A stretch of 33,341 nucleotides of DNA. Origin: Oscillospiraceae bacterium (GTDB lineage Bacteria; Bacillota; Clostridia; Oscillospirales; Oscillospiraceae). Position numbers and translations under genes: made by a program. Location of the stretch: NCBI GenBank assembly GCA_017540565.1, contig JAFYAU010000021.1, forward strand, positions 1 to 33,341, read 5' to 3'. Below, piece by piece: positions 24,668 through 31,946 of this stretch. Numbering within the stretch: the stretch's first letter is position 1; every line of letters starts with the position of its first letter. The notes under the pieces were generated by a model that saw only the letters and a program-made list of their open reading frames with translations, ran no database searches and was not told where the DNA came from.

Positions 24668-26376
24668 TGCTGCCGCGCCTCCTTCCGCTCATGGTCGATG
24701 AAGCGCTGGACGAAGGCCCGCGGGTCGTCGATGCCGCACAGAAGCGCCAGATCGTAGAGGCTGGTCTCCTTCAAACTGGCGGCGGCGATGATCTCCGGAT
24801 CCGTCAGGATGGCGGCGGAGGAGTCGTCGGCCAGCACCCGGCCGGCGGAGAAGACCACGGCGCGCGGCGCGTACTCCAGCATCAGGTGCATGTCGTGGGT
24901 GATCAGGACCACGGTGACGCCCTTCGCGTTCAGATCGCGCAGGAACTCCATGATCTCCGTGTAGTGGCGGTAGTCCTGGCCGGCGGTGGGCTCGTCCAGG
25001 ATGATCATCTCCGGATCCAGCACCAGAATGGAGGCGATGGTCACGCGCTTCTTCTGTCCGAAGCTCAGGGCGGAGACCGGCCAGTTCCGGAACGGCCAGA
25101 GTCCGCACACTTTCAGAGCATCCTCCACCCGGGGACGGATCTCCTCCTCGGGGACCTTCCGCGTCCGCAGACCGAGGGCGACCTCGTCGAAGATCATGGT
25201 CTTGGAGATCATCTGATTGGGGTTCTGCATCACGTAGCCCACGTGGTCGGCCCGTTCCTTCAGGGAGAGGGAGGCCCATTCGCAGCCGGAGAAGGATATC
25301 TCGCCCTTCTGCTGGCGCTCGAAGCCGCATACGACCTTGGAGAAGGTGGATTTCCCGGCGCCGTTGGTGCCGACGATGGCGAGCATCTCACCGCGCCGGA
25401 TGTCCACGGAGACGTCGTTCAGCGCCTTGTGGCCACTCCCATAGGCGAATTCCACGTTCTTCGCCCGCAGGAGGTACGGCTGCGGCTCCGGCTCCGGGGG
25501 GACCGGAACGCTGCGGAACCAGTCCCGTACGGCGCGCTTCTCGCCTTCGCCCAGCCGCAGCGTGCGGATGCTGTGCGGCAGCATGTCCGCTCTCACGGAT
25601 ACGCCCGCGTATTTCAGAGCCGCCAGATACAGCGGCTCGCGGATGCCGTTCTCCGCCAACAGGGGGCCGCTGAGAAGCTCGTCCGGCGGCGCGTCCGCCA
25701 GGATGCGCCCGTGGTCCATCAGGACGATGCGGTCCACGTCCCGGTGCAGCACGTCCTCCAGCCGGTGCTCGATGATGATGATCGCCGCGCCGGTCTGACT
25801 GTGGATCTCGTCGATGAGTTCGATGGCAGTCTTCCCGGTGGCCGGGTCGAGGTTGGCCAGCGGCTCGTCGAAGAGCAGGACCTCCACATCGTCCACCATG
25901 ACGCCGGCGAGGGAGACCCGCTGCTTCTGTCCGCCGGACAGGTCGCCCGGGGCGTGCAGCAGATGGGTGGAGAGGGATACCATTTCGGCGGCCTTCCGCA
26001 CCCGCTCGTGCAGCTCCGGCTCCCCGACGCAGTCGTTCTCCAGGGCGAAGGCGATGTCCTCCGCCACGGTGAGCCCGATGAACTGGGCGTCGGAGTCCTG
26101 CAGCACCGTTCCCACGGTGCGGGACAGTTCGAAGATCCCCTGGTCCTTCGTGGGCTTCCCGGCGACCGTGACGGTACCGGTGGATTCCCCCGGAAGGGCG
26201 AAGGGGATCAGCCCGTTGATGCAGTGCGCCAGCGTGGACTTCCCGCAGCCGGACGGCCCGACGATCACGACCTTCTCCCCCTTGCGAACGGTGAGATTGA
26301 TGTCGTACAGGGTGGGCTCCGCCTGCGCATTATACTGGAATCCGAAATTCCTGAATTCGATGATGGGATCGTTCAC
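24664..26376 (-). CDS. Fused ECF transporter ATPase (EcfA-EcfA')
   Basis: A 570-residue protein with two ABC ATPase domains in one chain. The first has Walker A GPSGCGKST, Q-loop VLQDSDAQF, signature LSGGQKQRV, Walker B LLFDEPLANLD and switch His IEHRLED. The second (from about 320) has GTNGAGKST, VMQNPNQM, signature LSFGQKKRV and IILDEPTAGQD with THDMHL. Both domains look competent. The start is set at GTG 26376, with GGAG eight bases upstream; the frame continues upstream to 26439 across a hairpin without a ribosome site. It lies between the S-component and EcfT genes in one operon. Confidence 0.92.
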   Translation of the reverse strand: MNDPIIEFRNFGFQYNAQAEPTLYDINLTVRKGEKVVIVGPSGCGKSTLAHCINGLIPFALPGESTGTVTVAGKPTKDQGIFELSRTVGTVLQDSDAQFIGLTVAEDIAFALENDCVGEPELHERVRKAAEMVSLSTHLLHAPGDLSGGQKQRVSLAGVMVDDVEVLLFDEPLANLDPATGKTAIELIDEIHSQTGAAIIIIEHRLEDVLHRDVDRIVLMDHGRILADAPPDELLSGPLLAENGIREPLYLAALKYAGVSVRADMLPHSIRTLRLGEGEKRAVRDWFRSVPVPPEPEPQPYLLRAKNVEFAYGSGHKALNDVSVDIRRGEMLAIVGTNGAGKSTFSKVVCGFERQQKGEISFSGCEWASLSLKERADHVGYVMQNPNQMISKTMIFDEVALGLRTRKVPEEEIRPRVEDALKVCGLWPFRNWPVSALSFGQKKRVTIASILVLDPEMIILDEPTAGQDYRHYTEIMEFLRDLNAKGVTVVLITHDMHLMLEYAPRAVVFSAGRVLADDSSAAILTDPEIIAAASLKETSLYDLALLCGIDDPRAFVQRFIDHERKEARQQ

Positions 26377-26409
26377 GGCATATTCTCCGTTTCCGCCGAT
26401 GGATGGAAA

Positions 26410-26436
26410 CACGGCGGGAGAAGGCCTCCCGCCGTG
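26410..26436 (-). terminator. Attenuator-like hairpin between S-component and EcfA genes
   Basis: CACGGCGGGAG (26410-26420) pairs exactly with CTCCCGCCGTG (26426-26436) around a five-base loop; on the minus strand only TTT follows. It lies 13 bases after the S-component stop and 33 before the ATPase start, so it would reduce rather than stop read-through. Confidence 0.6.
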
Positions 26437-26449
26437 CAAACGGCAATGC

Positions 26450-27001
26450 TTATTTCTCTTCCTTCAGGCTGCCCTTCTTCGGCTTCGTCGCCGCGTAGGC
26501 GAGGCACAGCAGCGTGCCGACGACGGCGGTGGTCACGATGTTGACGGCACCGCCCACGAGGCCCTGCAGGAACACCTTGTTGGCAGGCTCCGCGTACATG
26601 ACGATGTCCAGGACGGGGGCGACCACGACCCAGCAGATCAGGTGGCTGATCACCTGGGAGACGTTGAATACGGCGATGCCCTTGCCGCCGAACTCACCTT
26701 CGCCGAGCTTCAGGCGCGTGCCGGCCAGGCCCATCAGCAGTCCGAAGACGCCGGAGGCGATGACCCAGCTCCACCAGATGCCGTAGCCCCAGGAGAGGTC
26801 GATCAGGAAATGGCCGATCAGGCCGATGAGCACGCCGGCGATGGGGCCGAACAGGACCGCCATGAAGCCCAGCAGGCCGTACTGGATGGTGATGTTGGTG
26901 TTGGGCACGGGGCTCGGGATGGAGACGAAACGTCCGAGAACGAAAAACAGCGCCGCGCCGATGCCGATGGCGACAATGGTCTTTACCGGAGACTTTTTCA
27001 T
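26450..27001 (-). CDS. ECF transporter S-component, UPF0397 family
   Basis: A 183-residue membrane protein with about five or six segments, of the UPF0397 family of ECF substrate-binding subunits. Diagnostic stretches are VAIGIGAALFFVLGRFVSIP, FGPIAGVLIGLIGHFLIDLS, GIWWSWVIASGVFGLLMGL and HLICWVVVAPVLDIVMYAEP. Databases often name this family a riboflavin-type S-component, but I see no FMN riboswitch, so the substrate is open. ATG 27001 has AAGGAG nine bases upstream. It heads an operon with the fused ATPase and EcfT. Confidence 0.9.
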   Translation of the reverse strand: MKKSPVKTIVAIGIGAALFFVLGRFVSIPSPVPNTNITIQYGLLGFMAVLFGPIAGVLIGLIGHFLIDLSWGYGIWWSWVIASGVFGLLMGLAGTRLKLGEGEFGGKGIAVFNVSQVISHLICWVVVAPVLDIVMYAEPANKVFLQGLVGGAVNIVTTAVVGTLLCLAYAATKPKKGSLKEEK

Positions 27002-27050
27002 TTTGCCTCACTCCTTACAGTAGTGGCGGAAACCTGTCCGCTCTGAGGAC

Positions 27051-27080
27051 ATTATACAGCGGCCTTCAGCGGGATTTCAA
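27051..27080 (-). promoter_or_regulatory. Promoter of the S-component/ecfA/ecfT operon
   Basis: On the minus strand TTGAAA (plus 27075-27080) and TATAAT (plus 27051-27056) with an 18-base spacer, about 43 bases before the start codon. Confidence 0.75.
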
Positions 27081-27121
27081 TCGGAAAATGATCGGATGCC
27101 CGGCGGGAGAGGGATACGCCC

Positions 27122-27697
27122 TCATTCGGGCCTTCCTGAAAGCACCGTGCGGCTCCGTCTGCGCTCAGCCCTGTGCCGGCGGAACGATGAGCAGAGAAAG
27201 CACAGCAGCGAGCCGATAACGGCGGTGACGAAAGCGTTCAGCGCGGCGATCACCAGACCCTGCAGCAGCATCGGGCCGTAAGGCTCGCCGTACAGGACGG
27301 CGTCCAGGAGAGGCGTGAGAACGGCCCAGCAGATCAGGTGGCACACCACGGCGCAAAGGATAAAGACAGCAGCGTCATTCAGGCCGAAGGGGCGGCGGCA
27401 GAAGCGGAAGCGGCGGCCGGCAAGGGCCATCAGCAGTCCGAAAACGCCCGAGGAGATGATCCAGCTCCACCATACGCCGGCGCCATGGATCAGATCGGTC
27501 AGCAGCCGTCCGAGCACACCGACGGCAAGGCCGGGCACAGGGCCGTACAGGACGGACAGAAAGCCCAGCAGGGCGTAATGGATGGGGAGACTGACGCCGG
27601 GCACCGGGCTGGATACCCGGAGGACAGCTCCAAGCAGCACGAACAGCGCCGTCCCGGCGCCGATGATGATGAGTGGGTAGACCGGAGATCTCTTCAT
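27122..27697 (-). CDS. Second, diverged UPF0397 S-component
   Basis: A 191-residue paralogue of the next gene downstream. It shares the pattern IGAGTALFVLLGAVLRVSSP, YGPVPGLAVGVLGRLLTDL, GVWWSWIISSGVFGLLMAL and HLICWAVLTPLLDAVLYGEP, so the fold is the same, but many loop residues differ (for example IQYGLLG against IHYALLG, and the C-terminus is a long Arg-rich tail, RRHRAERRRSRT). It may take a related but different substrate and share the EcfA-EcfT module. The ATG at 27697 has AGAGGA about eight bases upstream; the longer frame to 27748 covers the promoter. It has its own promoter, and the next gene has another. Confidence 0.85.
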   Translation of the reverse strand: MKRSPVYPLIIIGAGTALFVLLGAVLRVSSPVPGVSLPIHYALLGFLSVLYGPVPGLAVGVLGRLLTDLIHGAGVWWSWIISSGVFGLLMALAGRRFRFCRRPFGLNDAAVFILCAVVCHLICWAVLTPLLDAVLYGEPYGPMLLQGLVIAALNAFVTAVIGSLLCFLCSSFRRHRAERRRSRTVLSGRPE

Positions 27698-27716
27698 AGA
27701 CCAAGTTCCTCTGCGG

Positions 27717-27728
27717 CCCCTTAAGGGG
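27717..27728. promoter_or_regulatory. Palindrome in the leader of the second S-component gene
   Basis: CCCCTTAAGGGG is a perfect 12-base palindrome 19 bases before the ATG and just after the predicted transcription start. It could be a repressor site or a small RNA stem controlling the ribosome site. Function is inferred from position only. Confidence 0.4.
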
Positions 27729-27746
27729 ACTTTCTTTGCTGCCTGC

Positions 27747-27776
27747 ATTATACGGCATGCGGGCCTCTGAATGCAA
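27747..27776 (-). promoter_or_regulatory. Promoter of the second S-component gene
   Basis: On the minus strand TTGCAT (plus 27771-27776) and consensus TATAAT (plus 27747-27752) with an 18-base spacer; the start would be near 27740. Confidence 0.75.
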
Positions 27777-27824
27777 CGCGGAGGGAAAACTGTAAAGATT
27801 CGTCACTTTTGGAGGAGACAGGGA

Positions 27825-27857
27825 AAGCCCGCGCTGCCGGAGGGCTGCGCGGGCCTT
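27825..27857 (-). terminator. Terminator of the MoaF operon
   Basis: GCCCGCGC (27827-27834) pairs with GCGCGGGC (27847-27854), with an inner GCC/GGC pairing around GGAG; on the minus strand the tail is CTTTCCC. It lies 20 bases after the last stop of the operon. Confidence 0.7.
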
Positions 27858-27876
27858 GTGACGTATGTCAAGGGGG

Positions 27877-28641
27877 TTACAGGATATCCTGTTTGCTCTG
27901 GCCGATGAAGCGGGCGTAGCCCGTGACCATCATGGGATCGAAGCCCTTGCCCATGACGGCGCCGCTGGCCATGCAGCGTTCATAATCCTCCAGCAGGACG
28001 ACCTTGCGCGTACCGAAGGGAGCACAGACTTCCTTGCAGTCCTGGTGCTCCTGAACTACAAGATAGAAGCTGTCGCGGAATTTTACCGCCTTGTAGGCGT
28101 TCTCCTGCACCTTGGCCGCGGGATCCACTGGAGTGTAGCCGCTGCCCTGCGCCTCGCCGGCGTTGGGGCTCCAGCAGCTGGCCAGCTTTTCGGCGGAAAG
28201 AAAATTCTGGTTCAGATACCGGCCGACGCCCATGACCCAGTCCACGTTGGTCTCCACCATCTCGTCGGCGGCGAAGGCGGGAGCCTCCGTGCCCATGCCT
28301 CTGATGACGCCGGGCAGCACGTCGTCGCCGATCACGAGGGCCGCCTGGCCGTTGGACAGATCGAGGACAGCGCAGACGGCGCCCAGGCGGGCGATGTAGA
28401 TGCCGTCCTCCTGCTTGATCACATAGGTGTCGCACACGGTTCCGTCAAAGGCGGCGTGACGCGGGGCCTTCCAGGTGAGAGTGTGTTCGCAGCAGCCGCA
28501 GTCGATCACGAATTCCCGGCCGGCCAGTTCGTAGTTGTCCGGGAAGCAGTAGGCCCGGATGCCGAGATCATCGGCGTTGTTGGCCAGGTTTTTGATGTAT
28601 ACGCCGGCCTCGTCGAAGGTAAAGTTGGAAAATCTTGCCAT
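27877..28641 (-). CDS. MoaF-family protein 1
   Basis: A 254-residue cytoplasmic protein of the two-domain MoaF family (lipocalin-like N- and C-terminal lobes). The N-terminal lobe shows ELAGREFVIDCGCCEHTLTW and GIYIARLGAVCAVLDLSNG; the C-terminal lobe shows FRDSFYLVVQEHQDCKEV and VVLLEDYERCMASGAVMG, which fit the family pattern. It has many Cys (nine or so), unusual for a lipocalin-like protein. MoaF was named in a molybdenum-cofactor context, but its reaction is not established. ATG 28641 has AAGGAAGAG about eleven bases upstream; a GTG at 28650 is too close to that site. Last gene of the operon, 23 bases after its paralogue. Confidence 0.75.
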   Translation of the reverse strand: MARFSNFTFDEAGVYIKNLANNADDLGIRAYCFPDNYELAGREFVIDCGCCEHTLTWKAPRHAAFDGTVCDTYVIKQEDGIYIARLGAVCAVLDLSNGQAALVIGDDVLPGVIRGMGTEAPAFAADEMVETNVDWVMGVGRYLNQNFLSAEKLASCWSPNAGEAQGSGYTPVDPAAKVQENAYKAVKFRDSFYLVVQEHQDCKEVCAPFGTRKVVLLEDYERCMASGAVMGKGFDPMMVTGYARFIGQSKQDIL

Positions 28642-28664
28642 GTCAGTCACTCTTCCTTTCTCCG

Positions 28665-29531
28665 TCAGACGGTGTACTTGTTGTCGCCGTCCACGATGCT
28701 GTCGGGGATATGCACCGGGTTGCCGAAGCTGCCGAACAGCGTGCGGCAGGCGAACGTCTTGCCGTCGGGGGTGGTGGCGTGGCCGAAGGTGCGGCCGGCG
28801 TGCATCATCTTGTTATAGTTCTGCAGGAAGATCATGTTGTTGCTGCGGAACAGGATGCGGCCCTCGCTCATGCGCTCCATCATCTCCTCCGTCAGGCAGA
28901 AGGCGAACAGATTTTCCTTGATCTTCACATACTGTGCGATCTCATCGTGGCAGGGCAGCAGCTCGAACGGGCCGCCCAGCTCCTCCACGGCGATGCTCTC
29001 GTCCGGCCAGGTCAGGGTGTAGTAGTTGGTGGAATAGTAGTTGTGGTGGGTCCACATCAGGTAGTTCCAGTGCCACTCCACGCGGGTGCCGACCATCTGG
29101 GTGGTCAGGCAGTGGCGGCGGAACGGGGTCTCCAGACCCTCGACGACGATGGCGCCGAAGTCGTAGTCGCTCTTGACGAGATACGGGAACTTTTTGTTCC
29201 AGCCGATCCAGCAGGTCACGACGGTCACGAGGCGCTGCTCCAGATCGATGATGAACACCAGGTTGGTGGCGTGATCGGTCATGAAGGTGTCCGCGACGTC
29301 GAAGTCCAGCAGGTACGTAGTGTCGTCGCCCTTGACGCACTCGTAGGTGGCTTCCTTCGCTTCTTCGCCGACCTTGTTCCACAGGACGGTCTTCTCGCCG
29401 GTCACCTCCAGCTCGTAGTCCGTGCCGCCGTCCATGGAGAAGTAGAACTTCCGTCCCTTCAGTTCATGGTTGTGGGGCTGACAGAACTGGTTGATCGCGT
29501 AATGCTTCCGGGGATAGTTTTTCAGATTCAT
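28665..29531 (-). CDS. MoaF-family protein 2
   Basis: A 288-residue protein, longer than and clearly different from its neighbour but with the same two-lobe layout. The N-terminal lobe has ELKGRKFYFSMDGGTDYELEV and DTTYLLDFDVADTF. The C-terminal lobe has NYYSTNYYTLTW, KENLFAFCLTEEM and NKMMHAGRTFGHA, matching the MoaF positions for the YLNERLYTWH-type and GKIFGY-type motifs as I remember them. It is rich in Trp, Tyr and His in the middle (RVEWHWNYLMWTHHNYY), suggesting an aromatic ligand pocket. AGGAG lies ten bases before ATG 29531. A ligand or enzyme role is unknown. It follows the flavin reductase gene by 48 bases. Confidence 0.75.
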   Translation of the reverse strand: MNLKNYPRKHYAINQFCQPHNHELKGRKFYFSMDGGTDYELEVTGEKTVLWNKVGEEAKEATYECVKGDDTTYLLDFDVADTFMTDHATNLVFIIDLEQRLVTVVTCWIGWNKKFPYLVKSDYDFGAIVVEGLETPFRRHCLTTQMVGTRVEWHWNYLMWTHHNYYSTNYYTLTWPDESIAVEELGGPFELLPCHDEIAQYVKIKENLFAFCLTEEMMERMSEGRILFRSNNMIFLQNYNKMMHAGRTFGHATTPDGKTFACRTLFGSFGNPVHIPDSIVDGDNKYTV

Positions 29532-29579
29532 GCTCGTTCATCTCCTGTAGATATGTAGAATACGGTCAGACGACCGGGA

Positions 29580-31214
29580 TCAGACGCCCATGCGGATGGC
29601 CCGCATGCCGCCGCTGATGTTCTTCACCATATAGCCCTTGGCCTTCAGGAAAAGGCAGGCGTTGTAGGCGCGGTAGCCGACGCCGCAGTAGACGGCGTAG
29701 CTCTTCTTCGGATCGAGTTCGGCATACCGGGCGCGCAGCTCGTCCACGGGGAGCAGGACGGCGCCTTCCACATGGCCCTCGTCCCATTCCTCCTGCGTGC
29801 GCACGTCCAGCACCACGGTGTTCCTGTCCGCCAGCAGCGCGGGGATGTCCGAGGGCAGGCAGCAGTCGATCTCGCCGCGGATCACGTTGGAGGCGATCAT
29901 GCCGCCCAGGATGACCGGATCCTTGGCGGAGGAGAAGGGAGGCGCGTAGGCCAGGTCCAGATCCTCCAGATCGAACACGGTCATGCCGCCGTAGATGGCG
30001 GTGGCCAGCACGTCGATGCGCTTGTCCACGCCCTTGCGGCCGATCCCCTGGGCGCCCAGCAGGCGTCCGGACTGCCGCTCCACCGTCAGCTTCAGAAGCA
30101 GCGGCATGGCGTCGGGATAGTACGTGGCGTTGCTGAAGCCGGGCACGTACAGGCACTCGAAATCATAGCCCTGCGCGGCGGCCTCCCGGGCGTTGAGCCC
30201 GGTGCGGGCGGCGGTCAGTCCGCCCACCTTGATGATGGCGGTCCCGAGCACGCCTTTGAAGGTCATGTGTCCGCCGGCGGCGTTCGCCCCGGCCACGCGG
30301 CCCTGCTTGTTCGCGCTCCCCGCCAGCGGGATCCGCACCTTCTTTCCCGTGACCAGGTTCAGGCTCTCCACCATGTCCCCGGCCGCGTAGATGTCCGGCA
30401 CGCTGGTCCGCATCGAGGCGTCCACCCACACGCCGCCGGTGGTCCCGAGACGGCACCCGGCCATCTCGGCCAGCTGCGTGCTCCCGCGCACTCCGGCCGC
30501 CATGATCACCATGTCCGCCTTCAGCTTCGTCCCGTCGTCCAGGACGACGCCGGTGACCTTCGCCTTTCCGGTGATCTCGGACAGGCCGACCCCGGTGAGC
30601 ACCCGGATGCCGGAAGCCTCCAGTTCGCGGATGATGGCGTCGGAGAACTCGCTGTCCATGTTGCTCATGACCTGGGGCAGTTTCTCCACGACCGTGACCT
30701 CGAGCCCTCTGGCCCGCAGGTTCTCCGCGCTCTCCAGGCCGATGAAGCCGCCGCCCACGACCACGGCCCGCTTCATCCCCAGCTCCAGCCGGGACATGAT
30801 CCGGTCGGCGTCCGGCAGCGTGAACACGTGGTACACGCCCTCCGTCTCCGCCCCCTTTACGGGCAGGGTGACCGGCGTGCCGCCGGTCGCGATGATCAGC
30901 CTGTCGTAGGGTTCCCGCTTGCTGCGGGACCCCGTCTTCACGGTGACGGTCTTGGCCTTCGGGTCGATCTTCGTGACTTCGCTGTTGATGCGCACGTCGA
31001 TGTTGAACCGCTCTCTGAACAGCTCCGGCGTGACCAGGAGCAGTTCGTCCCGGTCCTCGATGACGCCGCCGATGTAGTAGGGAAGGCCGCAGTTGGCGAA
31101 GGAGACGTAGCTGCCCTTTTCGAACAGGACGATCTCTGCGTCCTCATTGACGCGGCGGGCCTTGGTGGCCGCGCCGGCTCCGGCGGCCACGCCGCCGATG
31201 ACAAGGATCCTCAC
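29580..31214 (-). CDS. FAD disulfide reductase fused to a rhodanese domain (CoADR-Rhd type)
   Basis: A 544-residue flavoprotein of the CoA-disulfide/NADH oxidase/persulfide reductase group. Near the N-terminus is VIGGVAAGAGAATKARR (FAD site) and the redox cysteine C42 in SFANCGLPYYIGG. A second nucleotide site (VVVGGGFIGLESAENL) binds NAD(P)H, and the AAGVRGST/DIYAAGD region is the FAD ribityl motif. The dimerisation domain follows, and a C-terminal rhodanese domain from about 450 ends with the active-site loop CGVGYRAY (C510). Such fusions reduce CoA persulfide or polysulfide using sulfur carried on the rhodanese. The start is a GTG at 31214 with AAGGGGG seven bases upstream. It is 12 bases after the C_GCAxxG gene, so the two are one operon. 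Confidence 0.92.
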   Translation of the reverse strand: MRILVIGGVAAGAGAATKARRVNEDAEIVLFEKGSYVSFANCGLPYYIGGVIEDRDELLLVTPELFRERFNIDVRINSEVTKIDPKAKTVTVKTGSRSKREPYDRLIIATGGTPVTLPVKGAETEGVYHVFTLPDADRIMSRLELGMKRAVVVGGGFIGLESAENLRARGLEVTVVEKLPQVMSNMDSEFSDAIIRELEASGIRVLTGVGLSEITGKAKVTGVVLDDGTKLKADMVIMAAGVRGSTQLAEMAGCRLGTTGGVWVDASMRTSVPDIYAAGDMVESLNLVTGKKVRIPLAGSANKQGRVAGANAAGGHMTFKGVLGTAIIKVGGLTAARTGLNAREAAAQGYDFECLYVPGFSNATYYPDAMPLLLKLTVERQSGRLLGAQGIGRKGVDKRIDVLATAIYGGMTVFDLEDLDLAYAPPFSSAKDPVILGGMIASNVIRGEIDCCLPSDIPALLADRNTVVLDVRTQEEWDEGHVEGAVLLPVDELRARYAELDPKKSYAVYCGVGYRAYNACLFLKAKGYMVKNISGGMRAIRMGV

Positions 31215-31226
31215 TTCGCAGCCCCC

Positions 31227-31730
31227 TTACTCCGCCTTTTCGTTGTCCAGCAGGAACTCCGCGATCATCCGGGTGGCCTTCTCGACGACGACCGCGCACT
31301 TCTCCGCATGGTCTTCGATCTTCCAGTACTCCTCGCAGTCGGCCGGATCGGTGAAGATGAAGCTGCGTCCGTAGATCTGCTTCTGCAGCTCCGGGCACAG
31401 GGTGGTCCCCATCACTTCCAGATACTTGTCGCGGAACTTCATGAACATGCCCGCGTTGATATCCTGCAGTTCGGGATTCTTCAGCTCCTCCTCCAGGGGG
31501 ACGTTGTACTTCAGTCCGACGGCCAGCAGGCCGCAGGTGTAGGTGCCGCAGCTGCCGCTCGAGGCGCCGGCGCCGCCGCACAGGTTCATGGACGCACGGA
31601 TCATCTCGTCCGGGATCCAGTCGAAATACGCCTTCAGTCCCAGCAGGGTGCTGCGCGAGCAGACGTCGTCGCGGATCTGCGCCTCCCGCGCCGTCTTTCC
31701 GCACAGGTCCAGGATCTCTTCTCTTGTCAT
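31227..31730 (-). CDS. C_GCAxxG_C_C family redox protein
   Basis: A 167-residue protein of the C_GCAxxG_C_C family, small proteins with conserved cysteines found near redox enzymes in anaerobes. The core reads LCGGAGASSGSCGTYTCGLLAVGLKY, with the spacing C..GxGxxxGxCGxxxCG. Additional Cys lie at the N-terminus (LDLCGKT and DDVCSRS, the latter in place of the usual NCAQ-type start), and in the C-terminal half (LCPEL, ADCEE, EKCAV). It may relay electrons or sulfur to the flavoprotein next to it. ATG 31730 has GGAGGA seven bases upstream; the frame extends further to 31796 with no site. It is the first gene of the operon. Confidence 0.85.
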   Translation of the reverse strand: MTREEILDLCGKTAREAQIRDDVCSRSTLLGLKAYFDWIPDEMIRASMNLCGGAGASSGSCGTYTCGLLAVGLKYNVPLEEELKNPELQDINAGMFMKFRDKYLEVMGTTLCPELQKQIYGRSFIFTDPADCEEYWKIEDHAEKCAVVVEKATRMIAEFLLDNEKAE

Positions 31731-31786
31731 CTCGTATTCCTCCGTTCGGGTCGGTTTTTTGCCGAAGGGCACGGCCCTTTTCCTGC

Positions 31787-31815
31787 ATCGTATCACAAAG
31801 AAAAGGCGGCCTCAA
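31787..31815 (-). promoter_or_regulatory. Promoter of the redox/MoaF operon
   Basis: On the minus strand TTGAGG (plus 31810-31815) and TACGAT (plus 31787-31792) with a 17-base spacer, about 50 bases before the C_GCAxxG ATG. The leader then contains a dyad-like TGCCCTTCGGCA before a run of A. Confidence 0.6.
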
Positions 31816-31868
31816 CCTATTGAATCAGTCGGCAAATGGGGAAGACGGCGGGCCCGGGAAAAGGAAAA

Positions 31869-31897
31869 GCCTCCCGGCGCGCGCAGCGCCGGGAGGC
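31869..31897 (-). terminator. Terminator of the membrane protein gene
   Basis: GCCTCCCGGCGC (31869-31880) pairs perfectly with GCGCCGGGAGGC (31886-31897) around GCGCA; on the minus strand TTTTCCTTTT follows. It lies 49 bases after the stop. Confidence 0.88.
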
Positions 31898-31946
31898 GAG
31901 TATGGAAGATGTCGTATGTAAGGACACAGAAAACGGTATTCCTGCC

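Noticed and set aside
24691..26544. Long plus-strand frame (617 codons) over the ECF ATPase
   Set aside because: Antisense to two intact ABC ATPase domains; no ribosome site and no recognisable protein pattern.
27698..27876. FMN (RFN) or other vitamin riboswitch upstream of the S-components
   Set aside because: I looked for the conserved core of the FMN and TPP riboswitches in this and the 27002-27121 leader and saw none; the leaders are also too short.
29772..31823. Long plus-strand frame (683 codons) over the flavin reductase
   Set aside because: Antisense to a complete FAD/NAD(P)H-rhodanese protein; low-information composition rich in Gly, Ala, His and Val.
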